From: Collodictyon triciliatum
Taxonomy: Eukaryota; CRuMs
NCBI GenBank assembly: GCA_043381765.1
Contig: JBHJMP010000851.1
Span: 1-35,358, forward strand
Direction of reading: 5' to 3'
DNA: 35,358 nt
A program made the position numbers and the translations under genes. The notes beneath the pieces were generated by a model, which worked only from the letters and a program-made list of their open reading frames with translations, did not search any database and was not told where the DNA came from. Shown piece after piece: positions 1 to 15,281 of the stretch (its first letter is position 1; each line of letters opens with the position of its first letter).

Positions 1-120
1 TTTTTTTTTTTTTTTTGTTTTTTTTTTTTTTTTTTTTTTTATTTTTTTTGGTGTTTTATTTTTTTATTAAAATTTTTTTTTTTTTTTTGGGGGGGGGGGG
101 GAAGAAAATGTATATTTAAA
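1..120. repeat. T-rich low-complexity contig edge with G13 run
   Basis: Nearly pure T from position 1 to about 88, then 13 consecutive G at 89-101, then an A-rich stretch. This is low-complexity DNA at the left edge of the contig. It may hide the 3' end of the minus-strand RRM gene, and base-level accuracy here is doubtful. Confidence 0.8.
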
Positions 121-239
121 AAAAAAAGACTTTGGTCAACACTGGCTCATCATTCTGATATTTAAGTTTCATACAGAGAGCTCAAGTTAAAACTCAACCA
201 TTACAATGAATAAATAAGTGCACTGTATAGTATTGTTAC

Positions 240-2336
240 CACTCAGAGGCGTGCTAGAACCAGGGAGCACTCTTCCGTTCATCGTTTTCAGGGCGATAAC
301 AGCTTCATTATTTTTGTCGAATGTGGATATTAGTTAAAGAATTGTTGTGATTAATTTGTTGTTGGTGACAGTGTTGTTGTAACGAATGGTGTGTGATATA
401 TGAAGAGAATGAAGACAGAATAGCGACACATTTGAAAAGGATATCTGACAAAGCCGACTTGTTTGCTCTTTCCCGTTTGCTAAGGAGATAATGAGTGTGA
501 TGATTAAAGACAAAAAAAAAAAAAAAACGAATATAATTGAATGCTACAATCATTTTAAAACATAATGTTACTTACAATATCGACCATAACTTTGCACTCT
601 ACGACCTTTCCAAAGCACGAAAACATTTGATAGAGATCCTCTGAGTGAAGGATGAAGAGTCGTGGGTAAACATGCATGAATTAAAGTTTTTAAAAAAAAA
701 ATCAACAGAAGTATGAGAGTGAGGCACCATAGATGGAATGGAATTAATCATCAATAGGTGTTTATATTGCATATTTTCCACTACAGTACCGTCCGACATG
801 GAGCCCGGTAGAGGTTTGATGTACAAATTTGAGGACAAGGAGGCTGCCTGATTCGCAGAGGAGTTTGACAATTTGCAAAGGAGGGTTTTGTTGCCCACTT
901 GAAATCCAGACATCTTTGCGATGGCACGGTAGGATTCGTCGGCAGTGGTATAACGAATAAACCTAAGTGATTGTAGGATCTGTATAAGCGCTAAGAATGA
1001 AAGAAATATAAGGATAGGTAGAGGGGAAAAAAGGGACTTGGCCAGGATTGGTCTTGGATGTACGACCTGTAGCGTAAACAATAGAGATCCCAAATAAGAA
1101 AAAAAATATGTACCCGTATCCCAAGCTCTGCCCAGTCTTGACATCAACCATGACCTTCGCGGAGATGATATCACCAAAAGGTCTAAATAACTCAACCAGT
1201 CTGTCGTCAGTGACGTCGGACGGCAGATACTTTACAAAGACGTTGCATGGGTCCACCTGTGCGGGGTCCTGATTGGGTCCAATGACGCTGGAGAGGATTG
1301 CTGGATCGTGAGTGACCAGAGGCGTTGTGTTTGTGTGAGTCGCACCGCTTTGGTTTCCTGCGAGATTTGCAGCGGCAGCGGCAGCAGCCAAAACAGATGG
1401 GTGAAACATTGTCGCGTTGGACGGCATCGACGGGGAATTTGCCGAAGCGGTAACATGAGTGGAGGACGGAGGTGGAGGCGATGGCGTCGGAGACGGTGTA
1501 GAATTGTGGTGGAGCCCAGCCGAGGCGTGTGTGATCGCATGAAAAGCCTGCAGAGACGACCGGCGTGTGGCTGTGGTTGTGGTTTCGAAAGCACCGAAGG
1601 GGGACGGGAAGTGGGACACCCGAGGCGAGGCGGAGAGGGCAGCCGACGAGATGGGGAAGTTGTTTGCCGAGGGCGAGGCAGACAGCCCGGCCTCCAAAAA
1701 GTCCGAAAGGGAAGGGATGGAGGGGAACGAGTCGAAGCCGAAGCTGTGACTGTGGCTGTGCGTGTGGTCAGGGTCGTGGTCGGACTCGGACTCGCTGAGG
1801 AGGGAGCTTGTGAAGGAGCCTGAGGCAGACACGTAGGAGGCGGATGAGTGCGACGAGAAGTTTGGAGCGGGCTTTGGAGCGGGGTGGGAGAAGAAGGGGA
1901 CGTGGCTGTGGTTGTGGTTGTGGCTGTGCATGTGGCTGTGGCTGTGGCCCATGGATGAGGCGTAGGAGTAGGCCAGGGGCGTGGACGAGACGGAGGATAA
2001 GGACGAGGACGACGGCGTCCCCCACACGTTATTGCCCAGTGATGGGAACAAAGGGATCGGCCCTGCGTCGGCCGCTGCGGAGGCTCTGCGGAGGCCCGAG
2101 TGCGCTGCGCTCTGGGCTGCAGCATTGGCGGCGTTGGTGTATGTGTTGGGATGGGAATTGGGATGCGGGGCGAACGCGGCGATGGGCACGCTCTTGCTGT
2201 TGGGCGGCAGGAAGGCCGGGGCGTCCTCTGTGTCGAGAGACAGGTGTCCCAGCAGGTGCGAGATGGGTGCGCTGCTGCTGCTGTCGTCCGCAAGCAGGTT
2301 CGAGAAGGTGTCTCGGAAGTCGAACATAAACGACAT
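240..2336 (-). CDS. Two-RRM RNA-binding protein (ELAV/CELF/RBMS-like), 3' end unresolved
   Basis: Sequence-specific RNA-binding protein, probably acting on mRNA stability, splicing or translation. Exons (minus): 2336-1114, 962-790, 640-576, 479-445, 322-240; phases agree throughout and give about 526 residues. Residues 1-360 are low complexity (Ser/Ala/Pro, with a His-rich patch reading GHSHSHMHSHNHNHSH) and GC-rich. RRM1 (about 366-440) has RNP2 VFVKYL and RNP1 LGYGFIRY, the latter created by joining exons 1 and 2. RRM2 begins NLYIKPLPGSMSDEDL, continues DLYQMFSCFGKVVECKVMVD, and has RNP1 QVGFVRF, which appears only if the fourth intron is removed as an AT-AC intron. After ...STPLS a donor (G|GTAACA) is likely, but I cannot find a convincing next exon before the T-rich edge; unspliced reading stops after about 20 more residues. 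The tandem RRMs are certain; the exact subfamily is not. Confidence 0.85.
323..444 (-). other. U12-type AT-AC intron in the RRM gene
   Basis: On the minus strand the intron begins ATATCCTTTT, matching the U12 5' splice site consensus ATATCCTT. It ends in AC, and TTCTTTAAC (341-333) matches the U12 branch site TTCCTTAAC with one mismatch, its branch A 11-12 nt from the 3' splice site. The 122-nt intron contains no AG dinucleotide at all, so a GT-AG solution is impossible. Removal restores RRM2 RNP1 (GFVRF) and the following helix. These are the signals of the minor spliceosome. Confidence 0.9.
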
Positions 2337-2416
2337 TGGGCAGGCTGCTTGGTAGATGGTAGTCTGGTTGCTGGTTAGGTGGCCTGTTAGTCTTATTCAT
2401 ATTTTCTGCTCGTTAC

Positions 2417-2470
2417 TTTGTTTTGTTTTGTTATGTTATGTTTTGTTTTGTTTTGTTTTGTTATGTTTTG
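2417..2470. repeat. TTTTG/TTATG pentanucleotide tract
   Basis: Imperfect tandem TTTTG units with occasional TTATG, in the 5' flank of the minus-strand RRM gene. Confidence 0.8.
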
Positions 2471-3145
2471 TCCACTTAGTTGACTCGTGATTTTGGTGTT
2501 TTTTTTTTTGCTAGCTGAGAAGGAGGTAAGCCAAAAAAAAACCCCCAAGAAAAAAGGGAATGCTTGGGAACGAGTAATTTTTCTTTTTTTTCTCTTGTTG
2601 TTTTCCTTCGATTGGAGCGATTAGATATTAATGAGTGGTGATGAGAGAAAGGATTTTTTCTGGACGGTGTTGGCTGGGCTAAGCGATGGGATATGAGTGC
2701 GATGATGTGAGAATGTGTGTGCCTTTGCTGTCGACGAGTGTTGTGAGAGAATGCGCCAAAGGGAAATAAGAAGAAAAAGATTGATTAAGAATGCGCTCCT
2801 GTGGTGAATCAAGAGAGGAGAAAAAAAGAGGCTTGGAATGTGGCGATTGCTTATGTCGCGAGGCGTGTTTAAATAGATGCTCGCGAATTTTGTCTGGGAG
2901 AAAAGTGTCTGATTGAAAAGCCACGACGGCGACTAGTCTGTGGGGAGTGGGAGAAGAAAAAGGTCGGACCAAGGGATTTTCTCACCGAGGAGCGTTGTGA
3001 AACGAAAGTTCAGTGTGGCGGGCGAATGTGGGACGTTTGAGGCAGTTTTCTTTTGCCCCTCTATTCATCATTACTTGGCACAAAGGAGTAATCAGACAGA
3101 CAACCATCCAGAGATCCTCTTAGGACACGCAGCCAGCGGCTTCAG

Positions 3146-3192
3146 AGGTTTGGTTTGGTTTGGTTTGGTTTGGTTTGGTTTGGTTTGGTTTT
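3146..3192. repeat. (GGTTT)n pentanucleotide array
   Basis: About nine near-perfect GGTTT units. It is G-rich on one strand and interstitial; nothing else suggests a telomere. Confidence 0.85.
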
Positions 3193-4565
3193 GCTAGACT
3201 CGGCAAATGCTGAGTGTCTGTGAATACTCCAGAGTACAAGCGCCTTTCGTCCGTCTTTGCCCGTAGATGACCGCCGCGTGGGAGGTCGGCAATGGATCAC
3301 CGAGGCTTGCAACTCTGTGTATTTCGCCTCAAAGCAGGAAAAATCCGGGGGGATTTCACCAGGATATATATCAGCCCAATGCGAGCGCCTTTGGCTTTTC
3401 TTTTTCGTGTTTTGGGCAGCCCTCTCTGATTCGACAAAGAGCCAATTAAAATTTTGTATATATATCCAGAAATCTCTGCCACTCCAACTGCACCATCCAT
3501 ATATATCAGAATTTTCCCTCCCTCTTCATCATATCTTGGGAGATAGTCTCTGGAGGGCTAGTTTTCTTTGGGAATCCGATGTTTCTACAAATATTGGGAA
3601 GGATGGACATTTCAGGTTTCTTAATGTGGACTAATCTTTATGCGGAATGGGTCTTCCGCTTTTTGTAAAGGTGTCCCTTCAAATGGTCTTATGAGACTGG
3701 CCTCCAGAGAAGTTTGTGATGGGAATTACTAGTTGCGGAGAAGTAGCCTCATTGAGCTAAATTGAATGAATTGTTGCGTGTATATGGTGCTGGCTCCCAT
3801 ATAGTTCCAATATGTATAATATGTATTACATAATTAAAATAATGATTGATAATTATTACAATCGACATATTGTGATATATATGTCTATGTTTGTATATTT
3901 TCCATAATTAATTATCACAATTGGAGTAAAGATTGTGGCTGGAGTGCGTCACATGGTTGCCAACCGACCACGAGCGTAAAATTCGAAAACATTCGACTAA
4001 TATAGATTTAAATAAAGAAATATCGAAATATTATACATAAAAAACATGTTTCTATGAATACCCTGTGACGCATTTTCTTGGCAGGCCGCAATATATGTTG
4101 TGTAGAAATGTTGCCTTCAGATCCACTCACAAAGTCGATCGCATAATCAGTCCACCGAAAATCAGCAGCGATGATGGTTCGCTTCGCGCGTTGAGTTGGG
4201 TCCTCTGCTGCGGTAAATCGATGCCTTCGGAACCTCCTGTGTCGTGAAGAAATGAATCACAAGTCCGAGTGTCTATTCAAAACCAACTGGAAAAAAAAAG
4301 AAAAGTGAAAATGAAAACGAAAATGAGTTGGGGTTGCGTTTGGTCCCCTAGGTCTACTCAGTTGCACAGTTTTTTTTTCATCGAAGCCTTCTTGTCACTC
4401 TGATGTCTCTGAGTTGAAGGAAACTGAGCAAGGCGAGCATCTCAAATTCATTTGAAGTCAAATAATACAACTTCTTTATTTTCGTTCTCCTTGTCCAACC
4501 CCCAATTTTTGTCTCAGCATCGAAAACCCTCTGCGGCATCGATGCTTTGTGTCCTTGGAGCACTC

Positions 4566-4672
4566 AGAAAAGACAGAGAGAAAAGACAGAGAGAAAAGAC
4601 AGAGAGAAAAGACAGAGAGAAAAGACAGAGAGAAAAGACAGAGAGAAAAGACAGAGAGAAAAGACAGACACA
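4566..4672 (+). repeat. 13-nt minisatellite GACAGAGAGAAAA (about 8 copies)
   Basis: About eight perfect tandem copies of GACAGAGAGAAAA end about 120 nt upstream of the ACSL start codon, so they probably lie in its promoter or 5' UTR. The array is open in several frames because 13 is not a multiple of 3, which creates artefactual Lys/Arg/Glu ORFs. Confidence 0.9.
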
Positions 4673-4790
4673 AAAGAACCGCCATTGCGAGAAACCCAGA
4701 GCATCCTCCCCACACAATGACCCTGATTAATCCAACCATACTCACACAGGCAGAGCCAAAGCACACCACTCACAAGACTCGCAGGACTCC

Positions 4791-9645
<4,855 letters not shown>

Positions 9646-10142
9646 ATGAGAATCTTCGTTCCATAAACCCGGAATCTCTTTTAAAAGTGCCATGCCCGGC
9701 TATGTTGCAGTTCAGCGGTCCATCTTCGCTATTTTCCTGAGACATCAGAATGTGGGTGTCGTAACGAAGGGAGACTATGTCAGGTGTAAATCGATGTGTG
9801 CAATCCACACGAGACAAAGACATGTGGGGGTCGGGGGTAGGTTCGTTTATATTATAAAAGGAAAGGAGGTTGGGGTGACGAAGGAGAGACAGGGGTGGCT
9901 ATGAGTTTAGCTTCGGTAGGGCCAGGTTCGCGTTCTGGTCAGGTTTCTTGTCCGAGAGAAGCTTTTCACCTTTGCTCCCTCCGCTCTGCAGCGCCTGGTA
10001 TACAGCGGATATACCAGAAGATAGTCAAAGGAATATGTAAGGACACAACGAGATGCATTCGTTTGTTGGTGTTATGTATGAAGACTAAGGGTGTAGCTGT
10101 CACATCCCACACAGCATTTGCAGGGCGTGTGGAGATATATTC
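9646..10142. other. ACSL 3' flank, no gene recognised
   Basis: No supported coding exon. It contains an inverted repeat CTGGTATA...TATACCAG (arms 9995-10002 and 10010-10017, 7-nt loop) shortly before the assembly gap. A 385-residue ORF drawn across the gap is an artefact of reading through N. Confidence 0.5.
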
Positions 10143-10858
10143 NNNNNNNNNNNNNNNNNNNNNNNNNNNNNNNNNNNNNNNNNNNNNNNNNNNNNNNNNN
10201 NNNNNNNNNNNNNNNNNNNNNNNNNNNNNNNNNNNNNNNNNNNNNNNNNNNNNNNNNNNNNNNNNNNNNNNNNNNNNNNNNNNNNNNNNNNNNNNNNNNN
10301 NNNNNNNNNNNNNNNNNNNNNNNNNNNNNNNNNNNNNNNNNNNNNNNNNNNNNNNNNNNNNNNNNNNNNNNNNNNNNNNNNNNNNNNNNNNNNNNNNNNN
10401 NNNNNNNNNNNNNNNNNNNNNNNNNNNNNNNNNNNNNNNNNNNNNNNNNNNNNNNNNNNNNNNNNNNNNNNNNNNNNNNNNNNNNNNNNNNNNNNNNNNN
10501 NNNNNNNNNNNNNNNNNNNNNNNNNNNNNNNNNNNNNNNNNNNNNNNNNNNNNNNNNNNNNNNNNNNNNNNNNNNNNNNNNNNNNNNNNNNNNNNNNNNN
10601 NNNNNNNNNNNNNNNNNNNNNNNNNNNNNNNNNNNNNNNNNNNNNNNNNNNNNNNNNNNNNNNNNNNNNNNNNNNNNNNNNNNNNNNNNNNNNNNNNNNN
10701 NNNNNNNNNNNNNNNNNNNNNNNNNNNNNNNNNNNNNNNNNNNNNNNNNNNNNNNNNNNNNNNNNNNNNNNNNNNNNNNNNNNNNNNNNNNNNNNNNNNN
10801 NNNNNNNNNNNNNNNNNNNNNNNNNNNNNNNNNNNNNNNNNNNNNNNNNNNNNNNNNN
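10143..10858. other. Assembly gap (run of N)
   Basis: About 716 undetermined bases. The gap probably contains the 3' end of the minus-strand gene that begins at 12595, and its true length may differ. Confidence 0.99.
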
Positions 10859-10872
10859 ATTATAATGGAATA

Positions 10873-12025
10873 CTACTTATTTTTTGGAAGTTTGTCGGGA
10901 GCCACGTTGTTGATGAGGATAATTTTGCCGTCTATATCATAAGTATATTCTTTTCCTCTAAGTTCACTTCTCAGGCGGTTCAAATGCTCTTGCTCCTCTT
11001 TCTCTTGTGCAAGAAGGCGAGCCTTTACCACTTCGGCATGCTTCTTTTCTGAATCAATTCTCGTCCGCAGGTTTCGAATGTCATGTGTGCCCTTCGAAGC
11101 TAGGGACCCATGGGAGCTGGAGGGCTCGTGCAGGGTACTGAGTAACTGTTCCATAGTTAGAAATACATTGATTTTTGACAAGATTATGTCTCTGAGAAAT
11201 TAAAGTCCCCTTATTTGGAGCATATAAACATTCGGACGGACAACAATATGACTTTTTCCATATTTCATATTGATGATTTAAATAGTTGATGTGACAATGA
11301 GCCCACTGATTTCGCCTCGCCTGATTGGGAAATGTCAAGCGGTGCTTTCCCATCTGCAGCAAGCAATTTCCGACTACTATTTCCAGGGCTGGCTCGACGC
11401 AAATATGACTTTCGACTAATAATTTATCCAAAAATTAAAATTATAATAATCAATACTGGTTATAAATAATCTCTCCTAGCAGAAAAAAAACAAAAAAATA
11501 AATAAAACAAAACAAAAAAATAACAAAAAAAAGTGAAAGAAAACAAAAGAAAACAACTCAATAAAGTTGTCACTTCAGGTGATTTTAGGAAAAGAACCTT
11601 GGGGGTGCACTGGGAAGTTCCGCAGGAACATTTTCTGGGGGATGAGGACGGACTGCCGTCGGTATAACACCCCTCGAATGTGCATCTGAGAAGCATACTC
11701 GAGGTTCTGGATATATGATTAACCTTTTGTAAATGATAATAAAAATAACACCTCCAATGATAAGTATATAAGGAAAGAAGCAGAATAATGCATATTAGAA
11801 TACAAAAGATTCGAATAAAACAACTGCATTATCTAAATTATTATCATATCTGACTCAATTAGCCAACAGACAGTTCTCCTCTACCTTTTTTTTTCGCTAG
11901 AAAATTAATCAGAACAAACCATCATCGGCACTCCATTCGCCACGTTTCACAACAGAGTCCCCATAGTCTCGTTTTATATTCAGCCCCTATAACCCAAACA
12001 GTACAAGTTTCAAAACAAAACAAAA

Positions 12026-12078
<53 letters not shown>

Positions 12079-12595
12079 TCTTATCACATAAATCACGAAC
12101 TTACATAAGTCAAATAAAACAAAAAAAATAAGAAATGAGAAGGAGGAAGTCGTTTCCCACTCGGAGTAACTGGAGGATATCCGCCTTTGCTTGAAGCGCG
12201 ACAAAAGGGATGATTTGCTCCTGCAGCTCCCTCCGGTGAACTTTATCCCAGGCACGCGACACGATCGACTCCAAAGCAGCTGCAGCAACAGACTCGGATT
12301 CCTCGGCCTCCGCAAAGACCTCTGCCCAGTCTGCCATGGCTGGCATGGACATGACAGACTGCACCGTCCCAACTGCGGAGCGGGCCGATCTTGGCGTCGT
12401 GCTTGCTTGGCCGAGCGAGTGAAGCACGCTTGGATGCGGCAGACCCGAAAGCATCGGAGTCGGGAGAGTCGAACCAGGCTGGACTTTCTCAGGAGAGTTG
12501 AGTCCGCTTGACGTTGCTGTTGGGTGCAGAAGCTTCGAGCTGGCTGCGGCCGAGGTTGACATTCCTGGCCGAGGTAGGAGAGAAAAGGGAGTCAT
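10873..12595 (-). CDS. Unrecognised coiled-coil protein with a KEYTYD motif, 3' end at gap
   Basis: Not recognised. Phase-consistent exons (minus): 12595-12161, 11986-11920, 11706-11598, 11415-11296, 11191 to about 10873 or into the gap. The N-terminal 80 residues are Ser/Pro/Thr-rich. Next comes a helical segment around AWDKVHRRELQEQIIPFVAL, a short charged exon KRDYGDSVVKRGEWSADD, then two basic/Ser-rich exons. The last exon has a charged helix (RTRIDSEKKHAEVVKARLLA and following) running into LRGKEYTYDIDGKIILI and DKLPKN. A TAG follows at once, but AA|GTAGTA there is also a plausible donor, so the gene may continue into the gap. The donor of exon 4 (GTCACA) is weak; an alternative using GTGGGC puts exons 3-4 in another frame. 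The KEYTYDxDGK block looks like a conserved motif rather than noise. No function is assigned. Confidence 0.65.
12027..12073. repeat. Poly(A) tract of about 47 nt inside an intron
   Basis: Uninterrupted A run (poly-T on the coding strand) in intron 1 of the unrecognised minus-strand gene, preceded by AAAAC units. On the coding strand it is just downstream of exon 1, so it is not a polypyrimidine tract at an acceptor. Confidence 0.85.
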
Positions 12596-12982
12596 AGGAG
12601 TCAGGAACGGTGATATTGAATTATTCTTTGCTCATGGCCTCATCAGCAGACACAGGCATGGCTTCCAATCCTGCAGAAGCTGAGCTGCAACTTGCAAGCC
12701 ATGGCGCTTGTAGAAAAGAAAGATTACACGCAGAAAAGGAAGCGCGCCAGTACCCTTTGGATTATGACAACGATCGGGTCTATGAAACGAGCGAACTATA
12801 AAAATATTAAGTTCCACTTTTGCTTCAACGATGTCTTGATATGGTATGAACACCTAGTTTAAGCCGCGCGTGAAGTAGACTTGTTTTTTGTTTTTCAGTA
12901 TTATGCTTTATTGTTTGTGACCGGCTGCGGATGTTCTAAGACCAGCAGAATAAAGGGGAATATGTTAAGAGAGAAAGCTGTG
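12596..12982. other. Spacer between unrecognised gene and ERG27 3' end
   Basis: About 390 nt between two co-directional minus-strand genes. It should hold the ERG27 3' UTR and terminator and the promoter of the 12595 gene. A 12-codon upstream ORF beginning MPVSADEAMSKE lies just before the 12595 start. I see no other gene. Confidence 0.5.
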
Positions 12983-15281
12983 CTACTCTGTGTTCCACCG
13001 ACGAACGGGGTCGGTGATTAAGTCGCGGATGAGGGACGAGGCGAGGGCTTCTATTTTGCGGGCTTCTTTCAGCTTCTCCGAATCCTGGGCTATTGGGTAA
13101 CCGGCGAGCTTGTCCCCTGCATTAGCCAGCGTAGATTCGAAAACGCAATCAGTGGATAATATGTCGCAAGGCAGATAGAAGGAATATTGTATGATGGACT
13201 AGGCAATATACATATAGCAAGAAAACAAGCGTGAAATCGTATGCTTGTAATTTTGCTTCTAAAAATAAAAGTAAAAGGAAAGTGCAAATGAACTAAATTC
13301 ACTTACATTCCATTAAATACTTCAAGGTAGGGTCTGTAGAGGACACATCAACAACCTCTCCAAGACGATAAAGAACCTCGCATCCTGCATCAGCAGAAAT
13401 TCGAAAATTGCTTATGAAGTAGCTAATCTGTGTGGTGAGGATAAAGTGAATTGTAGTTGTAGATATCGTAAGATTTTTTGTCTCCAAAAAGGGAGAAAGA
13501 CAACCGCGCGACTTGAAAGCCTCATCCAATACTTTTGTAATACCAATTCAAAAGTGTATGCACAAACCAAATAGAAGAATGGAGTCAACCACGCCATAAA
13601 CCACGGCATTATTTTGGTGAATACAGCACCCGGACAGCTTGTGTACATATAGACACCCCGACTCTGCATAGAGAGCGACAGTTGAAAAGAAATGAATAGT
13701 AAATTAATGCACACCAACTCTTTTAAAATAAATGAACTAGAAATAATCGTTATAAATATATAAATCCATACTATTTTTTTCCATAAATGAGTGTAAAATG
13801 AAAATATATCGGATGAATCAATACACTGTATTTTTCGTTCCAGGAGACGGTAACCATATCCACAGCATACCTAAGCAATACTTTAGTTGTTCACTCCATG
13901 GAAACATAGTCAAGGGAGACTCATAATCTTGTGATTGACAGAATAAAATAAACCCACTTGGAGCTAGAATACGGGCGGTCGCTTTTGATTCCCTGTAAAT
14001 CTTCGATGTTCATTTTGTGCAGGGAGGCTGTTCTGGAACCAGTCCAGACAACACGGCTAGGAGATGCAGCTTCTAACAAAGGCAAAAGTTTGTGGGCCTA
14101 CAAATGGGTCTCATCAGACTAAACTTTGAAAGTCGCAAATAATTTAAACCGAGAGTATCATAGTCATGAGTATGGAATGATCATCTTTCCGTGTGAGAAA
14201 AAAATGACATTTAAATCCAAAGGGAATCATATGCAATTGTAATGATATCATGGGGTACAATCTGCTCACTAATTTAGGTACAATTAACATACAAGGAGGT
14301 ACTGTCCCAGAAGATTCGTTGCAAATACTTCGCCAAATCCTTCAGATGTGACCTTTCCTGTTTATTTGAAGGCGGTATAAGTTGCAATTGAGAAAATGCA
14401 TGTTCTTTTCTTGATAATTATAGTGACATATTCTGATGTAAAAAGAAAAAAGAAGTTAGATCAATTACAAACCGATGGGCTCCTTCAAGAGATCGCCACC
14501 TGTCTCGAGAATAGTCATGAACCTGCCTGTCATGAACATCTTTGCCAAGTACGACCAGTCAAGCCCCAGTTGCGGATAAATACCGGCATTTAGATACAAA
14601 ACATCTAGACGTGTGAATCTAGATATAAGAGCACCGATATGAGTCCTTATATGTGTAATACCATAAACTGCATCTCTAGACACCCAATCCTTTAAAATGC
14701 AGTCAGGACAAGCCTAGCTATAATACGAACGGTACCAGTAGGAAAACGATAAAAAAAAACTGAAGAAAAAACAGTCGAATGATACCGATGAGAAAAGTCA
14801 GCAGCTCCACGAACAACAGAACGCATGTTAGAAACGTCCATAACAACATATTCAAGACGTGCAGGGGAAGCATACTTTGACCGGTGCAGCTCCTATTAAG
14901 TGAAGTAGTAAGTGAAGAGTAGTCCAAATCGTGAACTTTACGCCGGGGTTTGCGGTTAAAGTTGGGACTACCTGGTGAGCTTTGAGTTCCTCAACTAAAT
15001 CTTTCCCTTTAGAATCGCTCCTGGCGGCTACACAAACAACTGTGTTTTGCTTCAGAGAGAGCCTCTTTGCCAAGGCAAGTCCGATTCCGCTGAGGGGGGA
15101 AATAAGGAGAGGCAGCTTTAAAGGAATGCTTATGACATACTTTGTTCTATGTCAACGTCTGTGGTAAAACTGTTTTTTTTTGTATAATCTTTGACAAAAG
15201 CTGGTGCTTGTTATTGAGAGTACTAATCGTCTACCTTGTGGCCCCTGTGATCAGGACAACTCTTTGCCCAGCTTGACTCAT
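12983..15281 (-). CDS. ERG27: 3-keto-steroid reductase (ERG27/HSD17B7), sterol C-4 demethylation
   Basis: NADPH-dependent SDR that reduces the 3-keto intermediate after each C-4 decarboxylation in sterol synthesis; ER-associated, working in complex with ERG25/ERG26. Exons (minus): 15281-15235, 15089-14972, 14892-14786, 14645-14473, 14357-14293, 14097-13958, 13870-13825, 13663-13568, 13427-13307, 13116-12983; all phases close, giving 348 residues (yeast and human homologues about 340-347). Cofactor motif TGATSGIG at 12-19; LDVLYLNAGIYP; catalytic Ser191 in VVWTGSRTAS and Y213-SSS-K217; CPGAVFTK. The family-specific segment DWSYLAKMFMTGRFMTILET and the hydrophobic MPWFMAWLTPFFYL separate it from generic SDRs. 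The divergent neighbour is ERG25. Near-certain for SDR and strong for ERG27. Confidence 0.92.

Larger units (their letters stand above)
2337..4790. other. Divergent spacer between RRM gene (-) and ACSL (+)
   Basis: No gene is firmly supported here. It should hold both promoters and 5' UTRs. It contains TTTTG-type repeats (2417-2470), a GGTTT array (3146-3192), an AT-rich stretch around 3800-4060 and a 13-nt array just upstream of ACSL. A possible minus-strand exon at about 4230-4129 ends in a good GTGAGT donor but is unassigned. Confidence 0.6.

Noticed and set aside
323-444. GT-AG explanation for the RRM gene's fourth intron
   Set aside because: No AG dinucleotide exists in the segment; the first downstream AG would delete part of RRM2 (DKNNE).
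1232-2400. Several long ORFs in other frames over RRM exon 1 (both strands, up to 353 residues)
   Set aside because: They are shadows of the GC-rich Ser/Ala/Pro/His-coding exon; only one minus-strand frame continues into RRM1 with correct splicing.
3146-3192. GGTTT array as interstitial telomere
   Set aside because: Does not match common telomere units (TTAGGG, TTTAGGG), is short, and the flanks are ordinary unique sequence.
9895-11052. 385-residue plus-strand ORF across the N gap
   Set aside because: It is open only because N codons lack stops; neither flank resembles a protein family, and the right part overlaps the minus-strand exon with the KEYTYD motif.
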